A stretch of DNA of 64,000 bases. It comes from Clostridiales bacterium mt11 (lineage in GTDB: Bacteria > Bacillota > Clostridia > Tissierellales > Tepidimicrobiaceae). The position numbers and the translations under genes were made by a program. The notes under the pieces were generated by a model. It saw only the letters and a program-made list of their open reading frames with translations, did not search any database and was not told the origin of the DNA. This document shows, in pieces, positions 51,700-60,503 of the stretch (within the stretch, counting starts at the first letter, position 1; each line of letters begins with the position of its first letter). The stretch covers positions 632,538 to 696,537 of the forward strand of contig LN874947.1 of assembly GCA_001282665.1 (NCBI GenBank), read 5' to 3'.

Positions 51700-53433
51700 T
51701 TAAGGTCTTGTATTCATCTCCCAAGCATGATGATCCGTATGAAGTAATTTATGAGAGCTATGGGATAGAGGTCTTTGTAAATAGTTCTCATAGCACTTTA
51801 TTACCGATAGATTTTCATGGGAGAAACGAATATTATTGATTTTGTCTAAACCATATAATATCTGAGTTCGTTTATCAGCTAATTCTTTTCCATCTTCAAT
51901 AGGTTGCCCTCCGCCTCCAGCACATCCTCCTGGACATGCCATAATCTCAACAAAATCATATTCTACAGTCCCTTTCCGAATATCCTCAATTAATCTTCTA
52001 GCATTTCCCAATCCACTAGCAACGGCAACTTTAATATCTGAACCAGCTAAATCAAATCTAGCTTCCTTCCAACCTTCTTTTCCCCTTACTTCTTTAAATG
52101 CATCTGGATCAGGATTTTCATTAGTCACCAGATAATATGCAGTTCGAAGTGCCGCTTCCATAACCCCACCTGTTGCACCAAATATAACAGCAGCACCAGA
52201 ACTAACTCCTAGCGGTGTATCGAATTCCTCTTCCTCTAAATATTGTGGCATAATATGTTCTGCACGAATCATCCGTTCAACTTCTCTTGTTGTAAGAACT
52301 ACATCTACATCTTGTCCTGCCCCTGCATCGTTTATTACGGAGACACCACATTCGTATTTTTTAGCAATACATGGCATAATGGAAATACTAAAAATTCTCG
52401 ATGGATTAACGTCTAATATTTCTGCATAATAGCTCTTAGCCATTGCTCCAAACATCTGCTGAGGTGATTTTGCAGTGGACAATTGATCTACCATATCGGG
52501 ATATTGAGACTTAATAAAGCGTATCCAACCTGGGCAACAGGAAGTAAACATTGGCAATTTTTCATTATTTTTATTTTTTAACCTCTCCAATAATTCACTT
52601 CCTTCTTCCATGATTGTCAAATCCGCTGAAAAATTAGTATCAAATATATAATCAAAACCTATTTTTCTTAAAACAGCAACTAATCTTTTAACCGTTGCAA
52701 GATCCTTAGTAATGCCTAATCCTTCACCCCAAGCTGCTCTTACTGCTGGAGCAACTTGCACAATGGTTATCTTTTCTTCATCTGCTAATGCATCAAATAC
52801 CTTTGCTACATCGTTTCTTTCCCGTAATGCTCCAACTGGACAATGAGTAATACACTGTCCACATAGGGCACAATCCGATTCTTCAATTCTTCTATTATAG
52901 GAAACGTCTACATTTGTCCTAGAACCCGTTTTGGAAATATCCCATATACCAAGTCCCTGTATCTTATCACATACTTGGATACATCTCATACATTTAATAC
53001 ATTTTTCATAATTTCGAACTAGTGGAAACCCTTCTGTCCATTTTGCGTGAGGTAGAGCCTCTCTATATGGAATATCTATAATCCCTAGATCATTAGCTAT
53101 TTTTTGAAGGCTGCAATTTCCACTTCTTACGCAAACGGCGCATCTTGCATCATGTTGAGAAAGAATTAATTCTACATTTATACGCCTTGTTTCTCGAACT
53201 TTAGGACTATTGGTGTAGACTACCATTCCCTCCTCTACTAAATTATTACAAGCCGTAACCAACCTATTAATCCCTTCTATTTCTACAACACAGATTCTAC
53301 AGGCGCCAATTTCATTTAAACCTTCTAAATAGCAGAGATGAGGAATGGGTATGTTGTTCATCTTAGCTGCATGGAGGATTGTTGTTCCTTCTGGAACTGT
53401 TATCTTTTTATTATCCATAATTAAATCTACCAT
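51700..53433 (-). CDS. [FeFe] hydrogenase, multi-cluster catalytic subunit
   Basis: 577 residues. From the N-terminus: plant-type [2Fe-2S] domain (LCYLEGLNEIGACRIC), a His/Cys [4Fe-4S] motif (HDARCAVCVRSGNC), two further [4Fe-4S] motifs (CIKCMRCIQVC, CALCGQCITHCP) and the H-cluster domain with its three signatures TSCCPGW, MPCIAKKYE and MACPGGCAGGGGQP. It makes or oxidises H2. Its ATG overlaps the stop of the upstream GltD-like gene by 7 bases, so the two act together. Maturases HydEFG are not in the window. Confidence 0.94.
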   Translation of the reverse strand: MVDLIMDNKKITVPEGTTILHAAKMNNIPIPHLCYLEGLNEIGACRICVVEIEGINRLVTACNNLVEEGMVVYTNSPKVRETRRINVELILSQHDARCAVCVRSGNCSLQKIANDLGIIDIPYREALPHAKWTEGFPLVRNYEKCIKCMRCIQVCDKIQGLGIWDISKTGSRTNVDVSYNRRIEESDCALCGQCITHCPVGALRERNDVAKVFDALADEEKITIVQVAPAVRAAWGEGLGITKDLATVKRLVAVLRKIGFDYIFDTNFSADLTIMEEGSELLERLKNKNNEKLPMFTSCCPGWIRFIKSQYPDMVDQLSTAKSPQQMFGAMAKSYYAEILDVNPSRIFSISIMPCIAKKYECGVSVINDAGAGQDVDVVLTTREVERMIRAEHIMPQYLEEEEFDTPLGVSSGAAVIFGATGGVMEAALRTAYYLVTNENPDPDAFKEVRGKEGWKEARFDLAGSDIKVAVASGLGNARRLIEDIRKGTVEYDFVEIMACPGGCAGGGGQPIEDGKELADKRTQILYGLDKINNIRFSHENLSVIKCYENYLQRPLSHSSHKLLHTDHHAWEMNTRP

Positions 53434-55259
53434 CGCTCAATCCTCCCCCCCTTAAAGACTCCAAAACCGAAGTGATCACACCTTAAACATCTTTTAGATT
53501 CTTGTTGGGCTTCTTCCAATGTCATTCCACATTCTATTAAATCAAAATCATCAACTCTATCTAAAACATCACGTTCTCTTGCATTTACACGACCACAAGG
53601 TACTCTATCTGCTAAACGTGCTTCAGGTATTTGAACATGGGATTCAATAATATGATGATATCCTAAATAGGTATCTATATTAGCAGCTGCTACCTTTCCA
53701 GCTGCAATTGCTCGTATTACCGTTGCAGGACCTGATACACAATCTCCACCTGCATAGACTCCTGGAACATCTTTGATTCCACCCCAACTAAGGGCATCGA
53801 TTACACCTTCAGTTACTGGAATTCCATCCTTTTCAAATTCTTTTGATTCGATTCCTTGACCTATAGCCACGATTACTAAATCGCACTCAATTCTTTGGGC
53901 TTCTTTTTCTGCTTCTATAGGTATGGGTCTTCCGTTTCTTACAGTTCCAACGATTTGAGGCTGTACCCATAAGGCTTTAACATGTCCATTTTCATCAGTT
54001 TCAATTTTTCCTGGTGTACATAGATCATATATTTCACAGCCTTCATCAATAGCACCCTCAACTTCCTCTTTCATGGCTGGCATATCTACTTTTCGCCTAC
54101 GATATACAATGCTTACCTTTTTAGCTCCTAAACGCACTGCTGAACGAGCCACATCTATAGCTACATTTCCACCGCCAATAACGGCAATGGACTTACCCTC
54201 AAAATCTGGGTACTCATCATCTCCTATTTGACGTAATATTTCAACTGCTGAAATAACACCTTCTGCTTCTTGGCCTTCAAGACCTATTTTTTTATCTATA
54301 TGGGCTCCAATAGCTATATAAATGGCATCGAATTTTGCTTTTAAATCTATAATAGATAAATCCTTTCCTACTATAACGCCATTATGTGCCTTAATTCCAG
54401 TAGATAGAATTATATCTATTTCCTCATCTAGGACATCTCGAGGTAATCTATAGCTTGGTATTCCATATCTCAGCATACCGCCTAGCCTTTGCCTCTGTTC
54501 AAATACCTCTACATCATGTCCCATTATGGATAGATAATATGCTGCACTTAATCCACTAGGACCGCCTCCAACAACAGCTACCTTCTTCCCTGTAGAAGAA
54601 GCTTTTTCTTCAATTAGAACTACTCCAGCGTGTTCTACTGCAAACCGTTTTATTCCTCTAATGTTGATGGAATCATCTATCATATTCCTTCTACATCTGG
54701 TTTCGCAAGGATGTTCGCAGACCAAAGCACATATACTAGGCATGGGATTATCCTTTCTAATCAACCTAACTGCTTCTTTATACTTCCCCTCTGATACCAA
54801 AGCGATGTAGCCAGGTACATCTACACCAGCAGGACAAAGGGAAACACAAGGAACTGGTTGGTATAGTTCAAAAGTGCATCTACCACGCAGTATATGTTCT
54901 TCAAAATCATCTCTAAAACCTTCAATTCCCTTTAAAACCATATTAGCAGCTTCATAGCCAATAGCACAATCCGCTGAGTAGTAGATGGTCCTTGCTGTCT
55001 TTTCAATGAGATCCATGGTCTCTAAGGTAGCTTTTCCGTCTAATACATCTTCTAATAAGCCTTCCAATTGTCCTAATCCTATTCTACAGGGAACACATTT
55101 ACCGCAAGTCTGAGAATGGCACATAGTTAAAAAAGATGATGCTAAATCAATGGGGCATAATCCTGGAGGGCTTGCAATAATACGTCTTTCCAAGTCTTTA
55201 TATAGGGTTTCAACAGTTGTCTGTGCCTTATCTCTTGTAATGATACTAAGCCTGCTCAT
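53427..55259 (-). CDS. GltD-like FAD oxidoreductase fused to a NuoF-type Fe-S domain, hydrogenase partner
   Basis: 610 residues. Residues 40-130 are the C-terminal cluster domain of NuoF/HydB (CHSQTCGKCVPCRIGLGQLE), without the NADH/FMN part that normally precedes it. Next come the GltD-type [4Fe-4S] motifs (CVSLCPAGVDVPGY, CALVCEHPCETRC), an FAD fold (VAVVGGGPSGLSAAYYLS) and an NAD(P) fold (IAVIGGGNVAIDVARSAV). It probably moves electrons between NAD(P)H and the hydrogenase, and with FAD may bifurcate. It starts the two-gene operon. Confidence 0.87.
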   Translation of the reverse strand: MSRLSIITRDKAQTTVETLYKDLERRIIASPPGLCPIDLASSFLTMCHSQTCGKCVPCRIGLGQLEGLLEDVLDGKATLETMDLIEKTARTIYYSADCAIGYEAANMVLKGIEGFRDDFEEHILRGRCTFELYQPVPCVSLCPAGVDVPGYIALVSEGKYKEAVRLIRKDNPMPSICALVCEHPCETRCRRNMIDDSINIRGIKRFAVEHAGVVLIEEKASSTGKKVAVVGGGPSGLSAAYYLSIMGHDVEVFEQRQRLGGMLRYGIPSYRLPRDVLDEEIDIILSTGIKAHNGVIVGKDLSIIDLKAKFDAIYIAIGAHIDKKIGLEGQEAEGVISAVEILRQIGDDEYPDFEGKSIAVIGGGNVAIDVARSAVRLGAKKVSIVYRRRKVDMPAMKEEVEGAIDEGCEIYDLCTPGKIETDENGHVKALWVQPQIVGTVRNGRPIPIEAEKEAQRIECDLVIVAIGQGIESKEFEKDGIPVTEGVIDALSWGGIKDVPGVYAGGDCVSGPATVIRAIAAGKVAAANIDTYLGYHHIIESHVQIPEARLADRVPCGRVNARERDVLDRVDDFDLIECGMTLEEAQQESKRCLRCDHFGFGVFKGGRIERW

Positions 55260-55505
55260 CTTTTTTCACTTCCTTATTTAAAAAAATTTACTATATATTT
55301 ATTTAGACAAGCAAAGTCTTGTTAAGCTTGCTAAAAAATTATAGCCAAGATGTCAGTAACCCCACTAAATATCAAAATATAAACACTCCTCTTATGGTTA
55401 AGACTTAGATATATATAATAAGTTTGTATGTTCTGAAATTTCATATATAATAATTAATATTATTATACCATAATATATAATGACATTAATTAGTGAAATT
55501 AAAAT
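55260..55505. other. Intergenic region upstream of the hydrogenase operon
   Basis: About 245 bases, no gene. TTGTTAAGCTTGCTAAA near 55319 is a partial match to a Rex (NADH/NAD sensor) site, but the second half is poor. Confidence 0.35.
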
Positions 55506-55546
55506 AATAACCTCATATTTTTACCCAAGTAAAATATGAGGTTATT
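55506..55546 (-). terminator. Terminator of the permease gene
   Basis: AATAACCTCATATTT and complement, perfect 15-bp stem, followed by TTATTTTAATTTC on the minus strand, 35 bases past the permease stop. Confidence 0.85.
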
Positions 55547-55578
55547 GAATCTTAAATTATATAAATTGAATAAATATA

Positions 55579-56982
55579 TTAAATCAGAAATATTCCAACT
55601 ATGGTTGTAACTATGAGGCCGATGATTACTGGCTTAAAATTTCTTCTAGTCAATTCAAAAGGATCTACCCCGCAAATAGCTGCTGCTGGAATTACTGCCC
55701 AAGGAATTAAAGTCCCTCCTCCTATCCATATGGCTGCTATTTGTCCTAAAGCTGCTAGAGTATTTAATCCCTTACCTATAGCAGTAGCAAATAGTTTGGC
55801 AACAGAACCTGCTAGTGCTAATCCAGAGAAACCAGAACCATCAAGACCTGTTATTCCTCCTACAGTTGTTAATGTAACTGCTCCTACTCCAGAATTTAAA
55901 GGTACCACGCTTGCTAAAGCCAATCCTAGATCATTTACAATTCCTTGTGAATTTTCTGGTAGGAGATCTCCTATTATATTTACAAATCCTTCTCCACCTA
56001 AATAAAAGAAAGCAGCTATAGGAATAATTGGGCCAAATATTTGAAATCCAAATTTAAACCCTTCTACTAAATATTCAGTAATCTTTTCCAATGACTTATT
56101 TTTATGAACTATTATGGAAGTAATTATCAATATAAATACAGCTGTACCTCCAACTAAAGCAGTGGCATCTCCTCCTTGTAGTTTAGCTATTAACATGATT
56201 ATCACATTTATTAAAAACAAAGATGGTACCAATATAGCAAATATTTTTTTAAGTTTAGGGGATAGTACTTTATCTAAATCTTCTATGGTATCCTCTTTAT
56301 CTTCAAGTACTTTTTGTTTTTCCTCTACTTTCAATGTGCCATTTTTCAAATCTCTCTTTAATAGTATATAGGCAACTACGGTGGTTACTGACCCCATTAC
56401 AAACACCAATGGAATAGAGGTAGAAATAAATTCCCCAACGGGAATCCCTGCTGCATCTGCTGTTAACTTAGGGGCACCTTGAATTATAAAATCCCCAGAT
56501 AAAGCTATACCATGACCAAACAAGTTCATAGCCATAGCCACTCCTAAGGCTGGTAATCCTACTTCAACTGCTACAGGCAGCAAAACTGCTCCCAATAACG
56601 CTACAGCTGGTGAAGGCCAAAAGAACCATGAAATAATCATCATCAATATCCCTATAACCCAATATGCTAAAGTAGGGGTTTTAATCATCCTTGAAAAAGG
56701 TGATACCATTACCTTACTTATACCAGTCTTGGTTAGAATAGAGCTCATCGCCACAATAATAGATATTATCAGTATAGTTCTTAAAAGCTCTACTATAGCA
56801 AATATAAAACTATTGAATATAGTCATTATGGATTGGGATAGAGAACTAGTTGCAATAATAGCTATTAAAAAAATCCCTATTATACATACGAGAGTGGTAT
56901 CCCTTTTAGCTACCATGAATCCAAGAATCAAAAATGTAAATATCAAGTATATCCAATGTAATAAATTTAACTGAACAGCCAC
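55579..56982 (-). CDS. Ion-transporter-superfamily permease, substrate unknown
   Basis: 467 residues, about twelve membrane helices in two halves with re-entrant-like, glycine- and proline-rich segments (ISWFFWPSPAVALLGAVLLP and SVVPLNSGVGAVTLTTVG), separated by a charged cytoplasmic loop (about 215-250, EEKQKVLEDKEDTIEDL). This fits the ion transporter (IT) superfamily of carboxylate or amino-acid carriers. It lies near M20 and M42 peptidase genes but on a separate transcript. Substrate not assignable. Confidence 0.65.
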   Translation of the reverse strand: MAVQLNLLHWIYLIFTFLILGFMVAKRDTTLVCIIGIFLIAIIATSSLSQSIMTIFNSFIFAIVELLRTILIISIIVAMSSILTKTGISKVMVSPFSRMIKTPTLAYWVIGILMMIISWFFWPSPAVALLGAVLLPVAVEVGLPALGVAMAMNLFGHGIALSGDFIIQGAPKLTADAAGIPVGEFISTSIPLVFVMGSVTTVVAYILLKRDLKNGTLKVEEKQKVLEDKEDTIEDLDKVLSPKLKKIFAILVPSLFLINVIIMLIAKLQGGDATALVGGTAVFILIITSIIVHKNKSLEKITEYLVEGFKFGFQIFGPIIPIAAFFYLGGEGFVNIIGDLLPENSQGIVNDLGLALASVVPLNSGVGAVTLTTVGGITGLDGSGFSGLALAGSVAKLFATAIGKGLNTLAALGQIAAIWIGGGTLIPWAVIPAAAICGVDPFELTRRNFKPVIIGLIVTTIVGIFLI

Positions 56983-57073
56983 AATGCTTCCCCCTTAATT
57001 GAAATTTTCCTTATACTATCTAAATATGCAAAGAAAGAACATTTGCTATAAATATTTTTATAGTAAAAATAAT

Positions 57074-57106
57074 AAAAACTATCTTCCTATTTTTAAGAAG
57101 ACAGTT
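57074..57106 (-). terminator. Terminator overlapping the PAP2 gene end
   Basis: AAAACTATCTTC/GAAGACAGTTTT stem (one mismatch), then TTTTTATTATTTTT on the minus strand; it overlaps the last codons of the PAP2 gene. Confidence 0.75.
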
Positions 57107-57716
57107 TTTTAAAAAATATATAAGTTGTGAAATGATAGAATATATATCCTACTAAATACCCCATTAAAACATCTGTAGGCCAATGAACACCTAGATATAT
57201 TCTGCTAAATCCTATAATCCCTATGACTATAAAGTTAATAGTCCATAATGCTATTTTTATCCCTCTTCTATCTTTATCCTTTACTAATAAATAGGTCATA
57301 GTCGTATAAAAAGTCATAGATACCATAGCATGACCGCTGGGAAAACTATATCCACCCTGTTGTATTAAGAAGTATTCTAATGGTCTAGTTCTAACAAATA
57401 TACTCTTAAGTATGGCATTTAATCCATAACTTCCCAGAGTAGATAAGACCAATAATAATATCCCTTTATAATTCTTTTTCTTTATCATTATAAATAATAT
57501 TAAAACTCCAAGGGGTAGAAAAAAATATTCAGAACCAAAATAGGTAATTTTTTTCATAACAGCTATTCCCAATGGCGTTGTCCTATTATGAACATGGTCC
57601 ATAATCTTTACATCAAATAATATTCCTTGATCTGAAGCCCTAATATTTATCCCAATAGCTATAAATATTATCACGGCTATGATACTTAAAATAATCATTC
57701 TTCTATTCTTATCCAT
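57093..57716 (-). CDS. PAP2 family membrane phosphatase
   Basis: 207 residues, about six membrane helices. The three PAP2 catalytic motifs are present: KSIFVRTRP (KX6RP), PSGH in GGYSFPSGHAM and SRIYLGVHWPTD (SRX5HX3D). It dephosphorylates a lipid pyrophosphate or phosphatidate, for example undecaprenyl pyrophosphate recycling. It lies 28 bases after the M42 peptidase gene, probably same transcript. Confidence 0.9.
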   Translation of the reverse strand: MDKNRRMIILSIIAVIIFIAIGINIRASDQGILFDVKIMDHVHNRTTPLGIAVMKKITYFGSEYFFLPLGVLILFIMIKKKNYKGILLLVLSTLGSYGLNAILKSIFVRTRPLEYFLIQQGGYSFPSGHAMVSMTFYTTMTYLLVKDKDRRGIKIALWTINFIVIGIIGFSRIYLGVHWPTDVLMGYLVGYIFYHFTTYIFFKKLSS

Positions 57717-57744
57717 TTCTTCTCCTACTCAAAATATATTTAAT

Positions 57745-58782
57745 CTATTCAGTTAATAGATATTTAATCAGTAAATTAGTCGTATTTGTGATGGAATCAA
57801 TATGGGTTCTTTCATAGTGGTGAGATGCATCTACTGCAGGTCCTAAGGACGCAAAATTTACATCTTTGCCTTGTAATATACCTTGAGTAGCATCTGAGCT
57901 ATAAAAGTTATATAAATCCACCACATAATCTACATGGTTTTCTTCGGCAATATCCACAAGTTTATTTCTAAACTCAAAATTATAAGGGCTTTTTTTATCT
58001 TTGGCTGCAATACTTACGCTAAATTCATTGGACTGTTGTCCTTCACCTACAATTCCCACATCTATAGCTATCATTTCCTTAGTCTTTTTAGGGATGAATG
58101 ATATTCCGTGACCACATTCCTCATAATTGCTTATGAGAAAATGGGTAGTATATTTAGGAACTATGGAGTTCTCTTTAAGGTATCTGCATATTTCTAAAAC
58201 AATAGCTACTGCCAATTTGTTATCTAAATATCTGGACTTGACGAAACCAGATTCTGTCACTTCAGTCCTAGTATCCATACATATAAAATCTCCTACATTA
58301 ATACCTAGTTTAAGCACATCTTCCTTAGAGTTTACTATTTCATCAATTCTAACAAACATATTATCTTGGTTTCTGGGAGCATTTGCCTTTTCCTGTCCAT
58401 ATGTATGGGTGGAGGCAATCTTAGGAATTATGGAACCTCGTATCTTTTTACCTTTCCTTGTTATTATATAGCAGTTTTCTCCTTCTATAGCACCCCAACT
58501 GCCACCACCAACTTTATTGTATTTTAACCTGCCCTTACTAGTAATATCCTTTACCATAGCCCCTAAAGTATCTATATGGGCACTTATCAGTCTATGTTCC
58601 TCGTCATTTTCTCCCTTTAAAGTGGCAATTAATCCTCCCTTATTAGTTAGTTGAGTAGCTAATCCAAGCTTTTCAAAATCCTTTTTAGCTTCCATTACTG
58701 CTTCTCTCGTATAACCTGATGGGCTAGGTATAGAAAGATACTTTTTCATATTGTCTAATATGCTCTCTATATGTATTTCCAA
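57745..58782 (-). CDS. M42 family metallopeptidase (aminopeptidase/endoglucanase-like)
   Basis: 345 residues. The dinuclear metal ligands of M42 are recognisable: His in RLISAHIDTLGA, Asp in SRYLDNKLAVA, the catalytic Glu pair in NYEECGHG, Asp in AIDVGIVG and the C-terminal His in DASHHYERTHIDS. These cytoplasmic enzymes trim peptides into free amino acids, consistent with the Opp importer. An AAGGAGG-like site precedes the ATG. Confidence 0.9.
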   Translation of the reverse strand: MEIHIESILDNMKKYLSIPSPSGYTREAVMEAKKDFEKLGLATQLTNKGGLIATLKGENDEEHRLISAHIDTLGAMVKDITSKGRLKYNKVGGGSWGAIEGENCYIITRKGKKIRGSIIPKIASTHTYGQEKANAPRNQDNMFVRIDEIVNSKEDVLKLGINVGDFICMDTRTEVTESGFVKSRYLDNKLAVAIVLEICRYLKENSIVPKYTTHFLISNYEECGHGISFIPKKTKEMIAIDVGIVGEGQQSNEFSVSIAAKDKKSPYNFEFRNKLVDIAEENHVDYVVDLYNFYSSDATQGILQGKDVNFASLGPAVDASHHYERTHIDSITNTTNLLIKYLLTE

Positions 58783-59018
58783 TTTAATAATGCCTCCTCT
58801 TTTTGTTTGATATATTAATTATAGCAAATTTGTATTGAATGTTAAACTTAAAACAAAAACTCAGCTCTAGACATACTTCTATTTATTTGGTTTTAACTAT
58901 ACCTGAAAATAAAAATATTTTCATTTTTTCAACAAAATAATAAAAACTTTTACATTGTTATTAAATTAACTATTTGATAGGATTTACCATAAATGAAATA
59001 AAAAAAGGAGGGGGAAAG

Positions 59019-60404
59019 ATGGATAAGCAAGACGTTTTAAACTATTTAGATGAAATTAGTGATGAGGTGAAAGATTTAGCTTTCCAAGTGTGGTCCAATC
59101 CTGAAATATCTACAGAAGAGGCCGTATCTTCAAAATTATTTAAAGAAAAGTTAACGGAAAATGGATTTAAAATAGTAAACACCAAGGGTGTAAACTATGG
59201 CTTTTATGCAGAATATGGTCAAGGTTCTCCAGTTATAGCCATTCTTGGAGAATACGATGCCCTACCAGGTCTCTCTCAAGCTATAGATACTAAATTTAAT
59301 CCATTGAAAGAAAATGGTCCAGGTCATGGCTGCGGTCATAATCTATTGGGCAGTGCTGGTTTAGGCTCAGCATTGGCAATAAAAAGATATTTAGAGAAAA
59401 CAAATACTAAGGGAACGATTAGGTTTTATGGATGTCCTGAAGAAGAAAGATTAGATGGAAAAGTTAAGATGATAAAAGAAGATGCCTTCGAGGGTTGTGA
59501 TATAGCCTTAAGTTGGCATCCCATGAATGCAAATCTAGCAGCAAAGGAAGCATTTTTAGCAAACAACTCCATTAAGTTCAAATTCTTTGGAACATCTGCC
59601 CATGCTGCTCAATCTCCAGAGGCGGGAAGATCTGCACTAGACGCAGTAGAATTGATGAATGTAGGTGCCAATTATTTAAGGGAACACGTTATAGATAAAG
59701 CACGTATCCATTATACAATAACTAATGGAGGAGGCGCTCCAAACATTGTACCTAAAGAAGCCGAATCTTGGTACTTCGTTAGAGCTCCCCATAGAAAAGA
59801 TGTAGAAGAGATTACAAATAGGTTGATTAAAATAGCAAAAGGTGCTGCTATGATGACTGAAACCACAGTTGAAGTTGAATTAATTAGCGGCTGCTATGAA
59901 ATTTTACCAAATGAAACCCTATTCAATTTAACTTATAAGAATATGATGGAAATAGAAAGACCTAAATATACAGATGATGAACTTCAGTTTGCAGAAGATA
60001 TTCAAAAAACTTTAAATCCTGATACAATACAAGGAGAAATAAAGAAATTTATACCATCTGCACAAGATGAAAAATTGTGTATGCATCAGGATTTAGTGGA
60101 TAAAGAAATAGCAGGTTCTGCATCATTTACAGGTTCCTCTGATAGTGGAGATGTTAGTTGGATAATGCCTATGAACTTCATGCTAACTGCATGTTGGCCA
60201 TTAGGAGTTGCCGCCCATTCATGGCAAGCTACTTCATCTTCTGGTTCGTCCCTAGGTATGAAAGGTATGATATATGCAGCAGAAGTATTTACTGGCATAA
60301 TGTATGACTTATTGAATGAACCAAAATTAGTTGAAGAAGCTATTTCTGAATTTAACAAGAGAACAGAAAAAGAAAAATATATTAGTCCTTTAGATAGCAT
60401 ATAG
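59019..60404 (+). CDS. M20 family amidohydrolase (AbgB-like)
   Basis: The frame is open from 58974, but AAAGGAGGGGG lies right before ATG 59019 (MDKQDVLNYL), giving 461 residues. Metal-binding and catalytic blocks of M20D are visible: ILGEYDALPGLSQA, GPGHGCGHNLLG, YGCPEEERLDGK and SWHPMNAN, and a dimerisation domain in between. Similar to AbgB p-aminobenzoyl-glutamate hydrolase and other amide hydrolases; substrate unproven. A PucR regulator gene follows on the same strand after a terminator. Confidence 0.88.
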   Translation: MDKQDVLNYLDEISDEVKDLAFQVWSNPEISTEEAVSSKLFKEKLTENGFKIVNTKGVNYGFYAEYGQGSPVIAILGEYDALPGLSQAIDTKFNPLKENGPGHGCGHNLLGSAGLGSALAIKRYLEKTNTKGTIRFYGCPEEERLDGKVKMIKEDAFEGCDIALSWHPMNANLAAKEAFLANNSIKFKFFGTSAHAAQSPEAGRSALDAVELMNVGANYLREHVIDKARIHYTITNGGGAPNIVPKEAESWYFVRAPHRKDVEEITNRLIKIAKGAAMMTETTVEVELISGCYEILPNETLFNLTYKNMMEIERPKYTDDELQFAEDIQKTLNPDTIQGEIKKFIPSAQDEKLCMHQDLVDKEIAGSASFTGSSDSGDVSWIMPMNFMLTACWPLGVAAHSWQATSSSGSSLGMKGMIYAAEVFTGIMYDLLNEPKLVEEAISEFNKRTEKEKYISPLDSI

Positions 60405-60410
60405 ATTTAA

Positions 60411-60436
60411 AACATCAGGTTAATAAACCTGATGTT
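60411..60436 (+). terminator. Terminator of the M20 hydrolase gene
   Basis: AACATCAGGTT/AACCTGATGTT perfect 11-bp stem then TTTTCTTTTTT. Confidence 0.88.
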
Positions 60437-60503
60437 TTTTCTTTTTTATTAGTAGTATAATATAATCATAAATAAATATCTAATAGCAGGTGATTTAGTT
60501 GGG

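Noticed and set aside
55310..55340. Rex operator before the hydrogenase genes
   Set aside because: Only one half-site resembles the consensus; the other has several mismatches.
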